Source: Streptobacillus moniliformis DSM 12112 | Lineage (GTDB): Bacteria > Fusobacteriota > Fusobacteriia > Fusobacteriales > Leptotrichiaceae | NCBI RefSeq assembly: GCF_000024565.1 | Contig: NC_013515.1 | Span: forward strand, 496,001 to 560,000 | Length of the DNA stretch: 64,000 nucleotides | Reading direction: 5' to 3' | Shown: positions 49,612-58,820 of the stretch, piece after piece | Position numbering within the stretch: the first letter of the stretch is position 1 | Layout of the letters: each line of letters begins with the position of its first letter | Program-made: the position numbers and the translations under genes | Notes under the pieces: model-generated | Told to the model about the DNA's origin: nothing | Databases searched by the model: none | What the model saw: the letters and a program-made list of their open reading frames with translations, nothing else

Positions 49612-50136
49612 ATGAAAAGAATACTAATATTAATAATGATATTTACTGGAATAATTTTATTTCCTAATGAGAAAAAGATAACAGGACCAAGATATAGACT
49701 TGAAGGTTCTGTAGGAGTATTTAGTAGCAATAAAGCTTTAAATAGAGATAGAAAAACATTTTCATCAATAACTATAGGATTATTACCAGAATGGAAAGTG
49801 GATTTAGATAAGAGATTTGATATAACATTTGGACCAAAGATAGGAGCAAATGTTTCTTACTATAAGACAACTAATGCATATATTGTAGAACCTAAAGGTA
49901 TTTTATCTATAGTAACATACATAAATTATAGATTAAAAGAAGACATAAAGCTATATAGTGGTATAGAACTTGGAATTGCATTAGGTGGAAAAATAAATGA
50001 TGCTGAAAAAAAACTAGTAATAGAAACAATTCAAAATGTATTATTAGGAATTAAGATAAAAGAAAGATATAATGTAGGTATTTATATGGGTAACGGAAAA
50101 GGAATGCTTGGAATAGAAGCAGGATACACATTTTAG
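49612..50136 (+). CDS. Small outer-membrane-type beta-barrel protein, copy 2
   Basis: A 174-residue protein starting one base after the previous gene's stop. The signal peptide is MKRILILIMIFTGIILFPNE. The mature part begins ITGPRYRLEGSVG as in copy 1 and shares YRLKEDIKLYSGIELGIALGG with it, alternating polar and hydrophobic residues as in beta strands. It ends in GYTF with the terminal Phe read by the Bam machinery. No named family is recognised; a small eight-stranded barrel is my guess. The function is unknown. Expression should follow the G9 promoter. Confidence 0.75.
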   Translation: MKRILILIMIFTGIILFPNEKKITGPRYRLEGSVGVFSSNKALNRDRKTFSSITIGLLPEWKVDLDKRFDITFGPKIGANVSYYKTTNAYIVEPKGILSIVTYINYRLKEDIKLYSGIELGIALGGKINDAEKKLVIETIQNVLLGIKIKERYNVGIYMGNGKGMLGIEAGYTF

Positions 50137-50150
50137 GGAAAGGAGTAGAG

Positions 50151-50666
50151 ATGAAAAAAAGTTTATTAATATTTTTAACGATAATGATGAGTATAATATC
50201 CTTTACAGGATATAGAGTTGATGGCTCTTTTTCTTATGGATTAGAGGAACTAGGGGGAAATGATAATAGTATAAAGCATCAATTAATTTTATCATTAGGA
50301 TTTATGCCAGAATATAGATATGAGAAAACAAGTAAGTTAGACTTTACTTTTGGACCTAGAATATCGCTAACAGGAGGAGTGGCTATAAGTGAACTTGGAA
50401 CAGTAGGTAGAGGTTCACTAAATTTAACACTAAGAGGAGAAGCTAACTATGAGCTTTTAAATAATATTAAGGTATTTGGAGGAGCAGAGTTAGGAGTAGG
50501 TATGTTTCTTGAACATGCTAAGGGTATTGGTATAAAAATGGATGGAAACCATGGAGCAATAGCAAAGGGAATAGTTGGATTAAAGATAGATAAATATAAT
50601 ATAGGTTTAGTTAGTGGATATGAAAATAAGTTTGTTATAGGTATAGAAACAGGATATACATTTTAA
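50151..50666 (+). CDS. Small outer-membrane-type beta-barrel protein, copy 3
   Basis: A 171-residue, more diverged paralogue of the two genes before it. Signal MKKSLLIFLTIMMSIISFTG, mature start YRVDGSFSYG, then LDFTFGPRISLTGG matching the FGPK block of the others, and the barrel end GIETGYTF. AAAGGAG lies eight bases upstream. The three genes form a tandem array with one promoter. A terminator follows at 50684. Confidence 0.72.
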   Translation: MKKSLLIFLTIMMSIISFTGYRVDGSFSYGLEELGGNDNSIKHQLILSLGFMPEYRYEKTSKLDFTFGPRISLTGGVAISELGTVGRGSLNLTLRGEANYELLNNIKVFGGAELGVGMFLEHAKGIGIKMDGNHGAIAKGIVGLKIDKYNIGLVSGYENKFVIGIETGYTF

Positions 50667-50683
50667 AGGGTTACAATTTGTAC

Positions 50684-50726
50684 TGCACCCCAATTCTTGA
50701 ATACAAGAAATGGAGGTGCATTTTTT
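50684..50726 (+). terminator. Terminator of the outer membrane protein array
   Basis: TGCACC with AATTCTTG pairs with CAAGAAAT and AGGTGCA around an AATA loop, followed by six Ts. Confidence 0.75.
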
Positions 50727-50839
50727 AATGTTTAAAAATGTATAGAATGTAATAAAAACGAGTTTTAGAAAGTAAACATGAACGATAAAAAAAGGTACTC
50801 ACACTCGAATACCCTTTAAAGTTACATTCTTTATAATTA

Positions 50840-51523
50840 TTAATCTTTAATCATTTTATCTATCAATATATCAAAGAATTTTAAAAATTCTTCTATAGGT
50901 TCTTTATTCCTCATTCTTTTTAATTTAAGACAAGTTCCTTCAAGATTATTTATTAATAAGTAAGTATAGTAATCTATAAATTCTGATTTGTATTTATTAT
51001 GGACTATGCTTAATGTTTCTAAGAAAAAATATATTCTACTTTCTATTTGAAAATATGCATCAACTATTTTTGCATTAATTTCATCACTTAAGTTAGAAAG
51101 TTCTGAATTTAAATTTCCTAAAGGTGAACCACCATAAAATTTCTTAGTATTGTTATGATTTATACCGAATAATAAGTCATTTTCTTTATTTTTTTCTGTA
51201 AGGTCTTTATCTTCTATTTCTATGATTGCAATATTATTTAGAAAAATAGAAAAGAAAGATTTAAGTTTGTATATAGATAAATCATCTACATTTTTTTCAA
51301 ATAATTCTAAAATATTTTCTCTATGATAATCTATTACTTGTAATAGTAAATCATCTTTACTTTTAAAGTAATAATAAAAAGAACCTTTTGGAATATTACA
51401 TACATCTAATATATCTTGAACACCGGTATTAACATATCCTTTTTTAAAAAAAAGATTTGCACTTTGAACTATTACATTTTGTTTTTTTTCTTGTAATAAT
51501 TTCTTTTTTTCCATGTATTTCAC
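50840..51523 (-). CDS. TetR-family transcriptional regulator
   Basis: A 227-residue regulator. Residues ~15-65 are the TetR helix-turn-helix (NVIVQSANLFFKKGYVNTGVQDILDVCNIPKGSFYYYFKSKDDLL). The C-terminal 150 residues are the ligand-binding part, unassignable. It lies 20 bases after cutC on the same strand. TetR proteins usually repress a neighbouring gene, so cutC or the OMP array are possible targets. AGGTG precedes the start. Confidence 0.85.
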   Translation of the reverse strand: MKYMEKKKLLQEKKQNVIVQSANLFFKKGYVNTGVQDILDVCNIPKGSFYYYFKSKDDLLLQVIDYHRENILELFEKNVDDLSIYKLKSFFSIFLNNIAIIEIEDKDLTEKNKENDLLFGINHNNTKKFYGGSPLGNLNSELSNLSDEINAKIVDAYFQIESRIYFFLETLSIVHNKYKSEFIDYYTYLLINNLEGTCLKLKRMRNKEPIEEFLKFFDILIDKMIKD

Positions 51524-51543
51524 CTCTTAAATACAGTTTAATA

Positions 51544-52233
51544 CTAAAAAGAATTAAAGTCAATGTTTTTTTCTATATTCTTATCTAAGATAGTATAATT
51601 TCCAAAATCTATAGTATAATCATTTAATATTTTCTTTGAAAATGAACCATGTATATCTGTTATACCTAAGTTTTTGAATTTATGAATATTATTAGCATTT
51701 ATTCCACAACCAACTATAATTGGTAAATTTTCTTTTATAGCCTTTTTAATATTTTCTATACCAAGTTCTGCATTTTTTTCATGCCCTGATGTAAGTATTC
51801 TAGTTATACCTAAATTCTTTAATAATATTAAGTTATTAATATAGTCATTACTTACATCTATTGCTCTGTGAAATATTGCTTCCTTGTTATATTTTTTAGC
51901 AAGAGTTATAAACTTCTTGGTTCTTTTTACATCTATGCTATTATCATAATTTAAAAAACCAAAAACTATACCTTTTATAGGTAATTTTAATAGATATTTT
52001 GCATCTTCTTTCATTACCATATATTCATTTTCTGTATATGTAAAATCACCTTCTCTAGGTCTTATCATAACTACTATATCTTTAGTTGAAATTTTTAATG
52101 CCTGCTTAACTAAAGCATGTGATGGAGTTAATCCACCTATACTTAACCCTTGATTAAGTTCTATTCTTGAAATATTTAATTTTTCAGTTATTATTATATC
52201 TTCTATATTACCTGCACAAATTTCTATATTCAT
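51544..52233 (-). CDS. cutC: CutC family protein
   Basis: A 229-residue TIM-barrel protein of the CutC family, once tied to copper homeostasis, though the copper link is debated. The N-terminus IEICAGNIEDIIITEKLNISRIELN corresponds to the family's 'E.C.......A...GADRIELC', and MIRPREGDFTYTENEY is the 'VM.RPRGGDF.Y...E' block. FHRAIDVSND and ILTSGHEKNAELGIENIKK are also conserved. Its gene has AGGAGGT-like sequence upstream and diverges from the 52343 gene. Confidence 0.93.
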   Translation of the reverse strand: MNIEICAGNIEDIIITEKLNISRIELNQGLSIGGLTPSHALVKQALKISTKDIVVMIRPREGDFTYTENEYMVMKEDAKYLLKLPIKGIVFGFLNYDNSIDVKRTKKFITLAKKYNKEAIFHRAIDVSNDYINNLILLKNLGITRILTSGHEKNAELGIENIKKAIKENLPIIVGCGINANNIHKFKNLGITDIHGSFSKKILNDYTIDFGNYTILDKNIEKNIDFNSF

Positions 52234-52342
52234 TTTATACCTCCACTAATATTATATACTAAATTGCTTGATAAAAAAATAATTAAGTTGCAATATTTAT
52301 GCATTAAGGGTATAATTTAAAATATATATTGGGAGGTAAAAT

Positions 52343-53572
52343 TTGAAAGAAAAAACGAGAGAATACATTTATTTTTTTATGATACCTTTGTTAATATTAT
52401 TTTACGCTTTTATATTAAATAACCCTAAAGAAATATTTGAAGGTGTAAATAAGATATTAAATACTAGTGATATATTAATATCAGATTATTTTTATATTTC
52501 AAATTTAGGAGCTACCTTTTTTAATGCAGGAATAATTTGTTTATTTAATGCCTATTTAATATATATCTATGATTTAAAATTAAATGGATTATTAATTGTT
52601 TCAGTATTAATTACCCTATCATTTGGTTTTATGGGTAAAAATATATATAATATTATACCGTTTTATATAGGTTCATATATTTATATTAAGTTCATTGGTA
52701 GAGAATTTAAAACGGTAATTCCTATTACTATGATGAGTACAACTCTTGCACCCATAGTATCTTCTTTAGGTGTTTTAGGAATAATAATGGGTATTTTCAT
52801 AGGCTTTATTATGCCTATAATTACTAAGCATACCCTTTTATATCATGGAGGTTATAACTTATATAATACAGGGTTTGCTGGAGGGTTATTTGGCATTATT
52901 CTATATTCAATTATTTTATCATTTGGAATTAAATTTGATGTAAATAGAAGCTATAATAATATTTTTTATACTTCTCCTTTTATATTTTTCTTATTACTAT
53001 TTTCTTTAATGGTAATAATAGGTTATTTAAATGATAAAAATATATTTGAAAATATGAAAAGTATACATAGGCATACAGGGAGGTTAGTAACAGATTTTGT
53101 TCAAGAAGAAGGATTTTATGCTTCATTTTTTAATATGGGCATAATGGGACTTGTATGTTTAATATTTCCGATGTATTTTAAGGTGTTTAATGGACCTGTG
53201 ATTTGTGCAATACTTACTGTAGTTTCTTTTGGTGGATTTGGTAAACATTTAAAAAATATTTTACCTGTAATGATAGGTGTTATTATTATGTATTATCTTA
53301 CAAGAACTAGAGTAGATGAAACTATATTATTAATGACAATATTTTTTTCAACAACTCTTGCCCCTATAGCAGGTAAGTATGGTTGGCATTTAGGGATAAT
53401 TGCTGGAATATTTCATTTTTCTGTAGCTACACAAATAGGAGCTGTACATGGAGGAATGAATTTGTATAATAATGGGCTTGCAGCAGGAATAGTATCATCT
53501 ATTTATGTCCCTATAATAGAGGAAATTAAAGGAGTGATAAATATTGTTAGAACAAGAAAAAATAATAGTTAA
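52343..53572 (+). CDS. DUF1576 family membrane protein with internal duplication
   Basis: A 409-residue polytopic membrane protein (about ten segments) starting at TTG 52343 with GGGAGG upstream. The two halves repeat each other: TTLAPIVSSLG and HGGYNLYNTGFAGG near residue 168 in the first, TTLAPIAGKYG and HGGMNLYNNGLAAG near residue 369 in the second. I recall this as DUF1576, of unknown function. Such duplicated halves are typical of channels and transporters built from inverted or parallel repeats. The next small gene overlaps its end. Confidence 0.8.
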   Translation: MKEKTREYIYFFMIPLLILFYAFILNNPKEIFEGVNKILNTSDILISDYFYISNLGATFFNAGIICLFNAYLIYIYDLKLNGLLIVSVLITLSFGFMGKNIYNIIPFYIGSYIYIKFIGREFKTVIPITMMSTTLAPIVSSLGVLGIIMGIFIGFIMPIITKHTLLYHGGYNLYNTGFAGGLFGIILYSIILSFGIKFDVNRSYNNIFYTSPFIFFLLLFSLMVIIGYLNDKNIFENMKSIHRHTGRLVTDFVQEEGFYASFFNMGIMGLVCLIFPMYFKVFNGPVICAILTVVSFGGFGKHLKNILPVMIGVIIMYYLTRTRVDETILLMTIFFSTTLAPIAGKYGWHLGIIAGIFHFSVATQIGAVHGGMNLYNNGLAAGIVSSIYVPIIEEIKGVINIVRTRKNNS

Positions 53573-53897
53573 AATGATGGATGAACTTGTTAAATATTTT
53601 TTATCTAAAAATGGTAAAAAAATTAAAGTAGAAATAGAAGATAAAGATAATATCTTTCAAATAACATCTAGTTGTAATATAGATGTGTCAGATGATGATT
53701 TAGAATTTATAAATTCAAAACTTGCAAGTCATAAAAATATGGAATATGATTTTTATTGGGAATTAATGGGAGAGGCTTTTGAAGAAGATGAATTAAAATT
53801 ATTGTTTTTACTTGCAGATAATGTAAGAATATATTATGAGAATAATGAATTATTATTTATTATAGAAATTAAAAAGAATAAGTTATCAAAATTATAG
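53544..53897 (+). CDS. Small acidic protein coupled to the DUF1576 gene
   Basis: A 117-residue hypothetical protein beginning at TTG 53544 inside the end of the previous gene, with AAAGGAGTG upstream. It is charged and has alternating alpha and beta character (KKIKVEIEDKDNIFQITSSCNIDVSDDDLEFINSKLAS, read in parts), without membrane segments. I recognise no family. The overlap suggests coupled translation and perhaps a regulatory partner for the membrane protein. Confidence 0.65.
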   Translation: MLEQEKIIVKMMDELVKYFLSKNGKKIKVEIEDKDNIFQITSSCNIDVSDDDLEFINSKLASHKNMEYDFYWELMGEAFEEDELKLLFLLADNVRIYYENNELLFIIEIKKNKLSKL

Positions 53898-53906
53898 GAG
53901 GAAAAT

Positions 53907-54401
53907 ATGAAAGTAACAATGGCAGGAAATCCAATTACTTTAGTTGGAAATCAAGTGAAAGTAGGTGAAATGGCTCCAGATTTTAAAGCGTTAAAAGGAG
54001 ATTTGAGTGAATTTAAGTTAAGCGATTATCTAGGTAAGAAAATAATATTAACTTCTTTCCCATCTATAGATACAGGTGTATGTGCTATACAAGCAACTAA
54101 ATTTAATCAAGAAATAAGTAAATTTGATGATGCAGTTCTTATAACTATTTCAAATGATTTACCTTTTGCATTAAATAGATACTGTGGTGCTAATGGAATT
54201 AATAATGCTATTACTATTTCAGATCATAAAGATGTTGATTTTGGAATGAAATATGGAATGTTAATTGAAGAATTAAGATTACTTTCAAGAGCTGTATTTG
54301 TAATTGACAAAGAAGGTAAATTAGCATTTATTGAAGTGTGTGAAGAAATTAAAAATGAACCAAATTATGAAGAAGCTTTAAAAGTATTAAGAAGTATATA
54401 A
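53907..54401 (+). CDS. tpx: Thiol peroxidase
   Basis: A 164-residue atypical 2-Cys peroxiredoxin that reduces hydrogen peroxide and alkyl peroxides with thioredoxin. The peroxidatic Cys is in FPSIDTGVCAIQATKFN (residue ~60) and the resolving Cys in LNRYCGANG (~95). MAGNPITLVGNQVKVGEMAPDF is the typical Tpx N-terminus. AGGAGGAAAA precedes the start, nine bases after the previous gene, and a terminator follows. Confidence 0.95.
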   Translation: MKVTMAGNPITLVGNQVKVGEMAPDFKALKGDLSEFKLSDYLGKKIILTSFPSIDTGVCAIQATKFNQEISKFDDAVLITISNDLPFALNRYCGANGINNAITISDHKDVDFGMKYGMLIEELRLLSRAVFVIDKEGKLAFIEVCEEIKNEPNYEEALKVLRSI

Positions 54402-54405
54402 AAGG

Positions 54406-54441
54406 AAAAGAGAATTTCACAAGTTGGAAATTCTCTTTTTT
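54406..54441 (+). terminator. Terminator after tpx
   Basis: GAGAATTTC (54410-54418) pairs perfectly with GAAATTCTC (54427-54435), followed by six Ts; the A run before it lets it also serve the converging permease gene. Confidence 0.85.
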
Positions 54442-54463
54442 ATATAAGTTCTGGAAAGTTTAA

Positions 54464-55798
54464 CTATCTTGATATGAAATATAGTAAGAATATTGTAAAT
54501 AATAACCAAACTACTTTTCCAATTTCTTTATTTTTATTTGTAAATAATTTACTTAATACATATACTATAAATCCAGCTGCAATACCATCTGCTATAGAAT
54601 ATGATAATATCATAACTATTATTGTTATAAATCCAGATGATGCTGCTGAGAAATCATGCCAATCAACATTAGAAAGTTGTGTTGCCATTAAAACACCGAC
54701 TACTACAAGTGATGGTGCAACTACAGGTTCTAAGAAAACACCATTAACTTCTATACCAGATATTACTGCAAGTAATGGTGAAAATAGAGTAGATAATAGG
54801 AATAATAAACCTACTACTATTGAAGTTAATCCAGTTCTTCCACCAACAGCAACTCCACTAGTAGATTCGATATAACTTGTAACATTTGAAGTACCAAAAG
54901 CAGATCCTACTATAGTACCTATGGCATCTGAATAAAACATTTTATCCATATCATAATTTTTTCTACCATTATTATTTATTTTATTTGTAACAGCAATTAA
55001 TGTACCAGCAGTATCAAAGAAATCAACAAATAGCATTGTAAATACAACTATTATTGTTTGAGGTTTAGTTATTATTGACTTTAATCCACCAACAAATGCA
55101 CCTATTACTGAAGTGTCAAATTGAACACTTACTATTTGATTTGGAGTTGTAGGCATTCCACTAATTCCAGCCTTATTTAAAATAATACCAAATACTGCTG
55201 TAATAAATAATCCTATAAATATAGATGATTTAAATTCTAAACTCATTAAAATAATTGTAATAAATAATCCGAATAATGCAAGTAATACAGTAGGATTTTT
55301 AAAGTTTCCTAATGTAACTAATGTTGCAGGACTAGCCACTATTACTCCCATTTTAACAAGACCAATAAATGATATAAAAAATCCTATTCCAGCACCTATA
55401 GATTGTTTTAAACTTGCAGGTATAGATTCTATAATAAGTTTTCTTAAACCAAACAATGATATTATTAAAAATATTACTCCTGATAAAAATACCATTGCTA
55501 AAGCTTCTTGCCAAGTATAACCGTATCCAAGTACAACAGTATATGTAAAGAATGCATTAAGTCCCATACCAGGGGCTAAAGCTATAGGTGAATTAGAATA
55601 AATACCCATAAATATACATGCTGCGGCAGCAGATACGGCAGTTGCTAAGAAAACTGCATTTGCAGGTAATCCTGCTGTAGATAATATACCTACATTAACT
55701 CCTAAGATGTATGCCATAGTTAGAAATGTTGTAATTCCAGCTATTACCTCTGTTTTAAAATTAGTTTCATAAGTGTAAAATTTAAAAAATTTATTCAC
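54464..55798 (-). CDS. NCS2 family purine permease (AzgA/PbuG-like)
   Basis: A 444-residue membrane permease with 12-14 segments. AGITTFLTMAYILGVNVGILS is the diagnostic N-terminus of AzgA-type hypoxanthine/guanine permeases, and PIALAPGMGLNAFFTYTVVLGYG plus LFVDFFDTAGTLIAVTNK are conserved NCS2 blocks. It takes up hypoxanthine or guanine with protons. Its leader carries a guanine-class riboswitch (55872-55943), which fits. It begins at GTG 55798 with AGAAGGGAG upstream. Confidence 0.93.
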   Translation of the reverse strand: MNKFFKFYTYETNFKTEVIAGITTFLTMAYILGVNVGILSTAGLPANAVFLATAVSAAAACIFMGIYSNSPIALAPGMGLNAFFTYTVVLGYGYTWQEALAMVFLSGVIFLIISLFGLRKLIIESIPASLKQSIGAGIGFFISFIGLVKMGVIVASPATLVTLGNFKNPTVLLALFGLFITIILMSLEFKSSIFIGLFITAVFGIILNKAGISGMPTTPNQIVSVQFDTSVIGAFVGGLKSIITKPQTIIVVFTMLFVDFFDTAGTLIAVTNKINNNGRKNYDMDKMFYSDAIGTIVGSAFGTSNVTSYIESTSGVAVGGRTGLTSIVVGLLFLLSTLFSPLLAVISGIEVNGVFLEPVVAPSLVVVGVLMATQLSNVDWHDFSAASSGFITIIVMILSYSIADGIAAGFIVYVLSKLFTNKNKEIGKVVWLLFTIFLLYFISR

Positions 55799-55871
55799 AA
55801 AAAAACTCCCTTCTGTATTTTTAAATCGTTCCCGTTAAAAATAAAAAAGAAAGTCCAATACTAAAATATAT

Positions 55872-55943
55872 AATTTTCGTAGTCCTAGATTAAGGCTCTA
55901 GGGTAGAAACTTCCTTGCCATTTATAAGGAGATATACGATTTT
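55872..55943 (-). promoter_or_regulatory. Purine (guanine-class) riboswitch upstream of the purine permease
   Basis: On the minus strand the aptamer reads TCGTATATCTCC, then P2 CTCCTT/AAGGA, the core GGAAGTTTCTACC, P3 CTAGA/TCTAG with the loop GCCTTAA, and GGACTACGA closing P1 (TCGTA/TACGA). The base that sets specificity (position 74) is C, as in guanine aptamers, not T as in adenine ones. Downstream, ACTACGAAAAT could pair with ATTTTAGT as part of a terminator that excludes P1, with a T run behind it (near 55828-55845), which would be an off switch. Confidence 0.88.
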
Positions 55944-56081
55944 TCATAACCATGTTATCATAAAATATAAAAAAAGTAAATAGCTTGTAAAATTTCTTGA
56001 AAATTTAAAATGAATAATATATAATATGTTATATATATTAGTACATATATTTTACTAATATTAGGAAAGGAATGGTAAGTT

Positions 56082-56978
56082 TTGGATATACATCATTTAA
56101 AAATTTTTTACGAAACTTGTAATGAAAAAAGTTTTACAAAGGCTGCTAAAAAATTATTTATAAGCCAATCAGCTGTTTCAATACAATTGAAAAAATTTGA
56201 ACTTTCGCTATCTACACAATTAATAGAAAGAAATTCTAAGAGTTTTAAACTTACATTCGCTGGTAATGAATTATATAAAATGTCTCAAGATATCTTTAAT
56301 AAGATATCCCGTATGGAAAATCAGATGAAAAAAATAGTTTCAAATCACAATGCTAAAATTGTGGTTGGAGCAACACATAATATAGGAGAGCCACTTTTAC
56401 CTAAAATAATTACTGATTATAGTAAAAAGTATAAAGAGATTGAATTTGATATATATATTAAAAATAGTGCTTCTCTTATTAAACATATAAAAGATGGTAT
56501 AATAGATATAGCTATGATGGAAGAAGAAGTTGTAGATGAAAAAGAACTTAAGTTTGTACAAACTGATAATTATCCATTTGTAGTTATTGCACCACCATAT
56601 ATTAATAAACTAGAGGATATAAAAGAGATGAGTATGTTAAAAAAAGATACTCAACTTGCATCTAAATATATAGAGAATTTTGAAGAAATAATAGATCATA
56701 CTTTTGAAAGAAAAATAAGTGTTAATGGTAGTAATGAAACCATTAAAAATCTTGTTATGAATGGTATGGGAATTAGTGTCCTACCTTATTATTGTGTATA
56801 TGAAGAAATTAAAGAAAAGAAAATGAATTTAGTTCATGAATTTGATAAACTTGAGGATAAATTCCAATTAGTTTATTTAAAAGAAAATGAGAATAAAATA
56901 TGGATAGCAAATTTTGTTGAATTTTTTAAACAATATAATATAAAATTTGAAGCAGATAGTATAATTAAAAAGAAATAA
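56082..56978 (+). CDS. LysR-family transcriptional regulator
   Basis: A 298-residue regulator starting at TTG 56082 with GAAAGGAATGG upstream. Residues 1-60 are the winged helix-turn-helix (LKIFYETCNEKSFTKAAKKLFISQSAVSIQLKKFE). The rest is the substrate-binding-like effector domain, with VVGATHNIGEPLLPKIITDYSK as the start of its first half. It resembles the CysL/CbbR group. The likely target and inducer are unknown; the next gene downstream is controlled by a TPP riboswitch, not obviously by it. Confidence 0.88.
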   Translation: MDIHHLKIFYETCNEKSFTKAAKKLFISQSAVSIQLKKFELSLSTQLIERNSKSFKLTFAGNELYKMSQDIFNKISRMENQMKKIVSNHNAKIVVGATHNIGEPLLPKIITDYSKKYKEIEFDIYIKNSASLIKHIKDGIIDIAMMEEEVVDEKELKFVQTDNYPFVVIAPPYINKLEDIKEMSMLKKDTQLASKYIENFEEIIDHTFERKISVNGSNETIKNLVMNGMGISVLPYYCVYEEIKEKKMNLVHEFDKLEDKFQLVYLKENENKIWIANFVEFFKQYNIKFEADSIIKKK

Positions 56979-56982
56979 AAAT

Positions 56983-57100
56983 CTTGGGGTGCTTTAAAAA
57001 GCTGAGATTATACCCATAAACCTGATACAGATAATGCTGGCGTAGGGAAGTATTTTTTTTGTTTGAGCATTTACTTCCTTTACAGAAAGGAAGTTTTTTT
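56983..57100 (+). promoter_or_regulatory. TPP riboswitch and terminator platform
   Basis: The thi-box reads CTTGGGGTGC, then GCTGAGATTATACCC, ACCTGATACAGATAATGCTGGCGTAGGGAAG, all conserved in TPP aptamers (56983-57052). Behind it, ACTTCCTTT (57073-57081) pairs with AAAGGAAGT (57086-57094) and a seven-T run ends at the ATG. The AAGGAAG in that stem also seems to be the ribosome site of the next gene, so the same hairpin could stop transcription and hide the start. Confidence 0.93.
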
Positions 57101-57850
57101 ATGAAAAAAATTATAGATATATTAATTAGATACTATTTAATATTTCTTCTAATTATAACATGGCAGTTACTATCTACATTTAATGTAGTACCTAAATTTT
57201 TACTACCTTCACCTATTGATGTAGTAAATGCTTTTATTAAAGATTTTTCTTTGATAATGAAACATACTAAATATACTATTATTGAAGCTTTTAGTGGTCT
57301 TTTTTTAGGGACTCTTTTTGCTTTTATATTATCTATAATTATGGATAGGTTTGACTTTATGTATAAAACTACCATGCCTATGCTTATTATTACTCAAACT
57401 ATACCTACTGTGGCTATAGCTCCTTTACTTGTTTTATGGTTTGGGTATGGAATGAGTTCTAAAATACTCTTAGTTATAATTACAACCTTTTTTCCAATAA
57501 CTGTTGCTCTTCTTGATGGGTATAGGTCTGTAGATAAAGAAAGTCTGATACTTTTAAAATCCATGGGGGCTAATAAATTGCAAGAATATGTACATGTTAA
57601 ATTACCTAGTTCCTTAAACTATTTTTTTGCAGGATTTAGAATATCTGTATCATATTCATTAATAGGTGCAGTAGTAGCAGAATGGCTTGGAGGATTTTAT
57701 GGATTAGGAGTGTATATGACAAGGGTTAGAAAATCGTACTCATTTGATAAAATGTTTGCGGTTATCTTCTTTATATCAGCACTTAGCCTATTTTTAATAA
57801 CACTTGTTTCTAAATTAGAAAAATATATAGTTAAATGGGAGGAAAAATGA
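57101..57850 (+). CDS. thiX: Thiamine precursor ABC transporter permease
   Basis: A 249-residue permease of the ThiX/SsuC type with six segments; the EAA-like loop contains SLILLKSMGANKLQEYVHVKLPSSLNYFFAGFRI. The start is the ATG at 57101 right after the terminator T run; an upstream in-frame ATG at 57059 would place the terminator inside the gene and is rejected. With ThiY and ThiZ behind it, all under a TPP riboswitch, it likely imports a pyrimidine precursor of thiamine (formylaminopyrimidine or HMP). It overlaps the next gene by four bases. Confidence 0.87.
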   Translation: MKKIIDILIRYYLIFLLIITWQLLSTFNVVPKFLLPSPIDVVNAFIKDFSLIMKHTKYTIIEAFSGLFLGTLFAFILSIIMDRFDFMYKTTMPMLIITQTIPTVAIAPLLVLWFGYGMSSKILLVIITTFFPITVALLDGYRSVDKESLILLKSMGANKLQEYVHVKLPSSLNYFFAGFRISVSYSLIGAVVAEWLGGFYGLGVYMTRVRKSYSFDKMFAVIFFISALSLFLITLVSKLEKYIVKWEEK

Positions 57851-58809
57851 AAAAATTATTAGTTGTATTTTTAACGTTTATTTTAATAATAAGTTGTGGA
57901 ATTAAGGGAAAAGATAAAAAAATAATGATAGTTCTTGATTGGACACCTAATACTAATCATACAGGGCTTTTTGTTGCAAAAGAAAAAGGATACTTTAATG
58001 AATATGGATTAGATGTAGAGATAGTTCAACCACCAGAAGGAAGTTCTACTCAATTAATAGGTGTAGGTAAGGCACAAATAGGAATAAGTTTTCAAGATAC
58101 ATTAGCTAAATATTTTTCAGCAAAAGAAAAATTACCTGTTACTGCTATTGCAACTATACTTCAACATAATACTTCTGGACTTGTATCATTAAAAGATAAA
58201 AATATTACTTCTTTTAAGGATTTAGAGGGTAAAACTTATGGGACATGGGAAGATCCTATAGAACAGGCTATAATTAAAAAAATGATGAAAGATGATGGGG
58301 CAAACTTTGAAAAAGTTAATGTAATACCTTATTCATGGGATGTTTTAAAGGCACTGCAAACAGATACAGATGCAACATGGATATTTTATGGTTGGGATGG
58401 AATTGCTTTGAAAAATGCAGGGCTTAAGTTTAATTTCTTAGATGTTAAGATTGCACCAGAACTAGATTATTATACCCCTGTTATAATAGCGAATAATGAT
58501 TTTTTATCAAATAATGAAGATGATGTTATAAATCTATTAAAAGCTATGGAAAAAGGATATATGTATGCTATAGAAAATACTCAAGAATCTGTTGATATTT
58601 TATTAAAAGCAGCACCAGAACTTGATAGAAATTTAGTATTAGAATCTCAAAAATGGTTAAATACTTATTATATAGATAAAGATGTTAAATGGGGATATAT
58701 AGATGCAAAAAGATGGAATGCATTCTATTTGTGGTTGTTTGATAATGGATTACTTGAAAATCCTATAGAAAAAGATTTTGGTTTTACAAATAAATATTTA
58801 GGAGAATAA
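57847..58809 (+). CDS. thiY: Thiamine precursor ABC transporter substrate-binding lipoprotein
   Basis: A 320-residue lipoprotein (Cys17 in IISCG) of the NMT1/THI5-like family. LDWTPNTNHTGLFVAKEKGYFNEYGLDVEIVQPP is the ThiY signature, and a GTWEDP-like block (YGTWEDPIEQAI) follows. These proteins bind formylaminopyrimidine or HMP for salvage into thiamine. The start chosen is the ATG at 57847 with GGGAGG upstream. It is preceded by the permease and followed 11 bases later by the ATPase. The substrate is inferred from family and riboswitch. Confidence 0.9.
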   Translation: MKKLLVVFLTFILIISCGIKGKDKKIMIVLDWTPNTNHTGLFVAKEKGYFNEYGLDVEIVQPPEGSSTQLIGVGKAQIGISFQDTLAKYFSAKEKLPVTAIATILQHNTSGLVSLKDKNITSFKDLEGKTYGTWEDPIEQAIIKKMMKDDGANFEKVNVIPYSWDVLKALQTDTDATWIFYGWDGIALKNAGLKFNFLDVKIAPELDYYTPVIIANNDFLSNNEDDVINLLKAMEKGYMYAIENTQESVDILLKAAPELDRNLVLESQKWLNTYYIDKDVKWGYIDAKRWNAFYLWLFDNGLLENPIEKDFGFTNKYLGE

Positions 58810-58820
58810 TATATATTTTT

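Noticed and set aside
54474-54875. 133-codon plus-strand frame opposite the purine permease
   Set aside because: Antisense shadow of a clear membrane protein gene.
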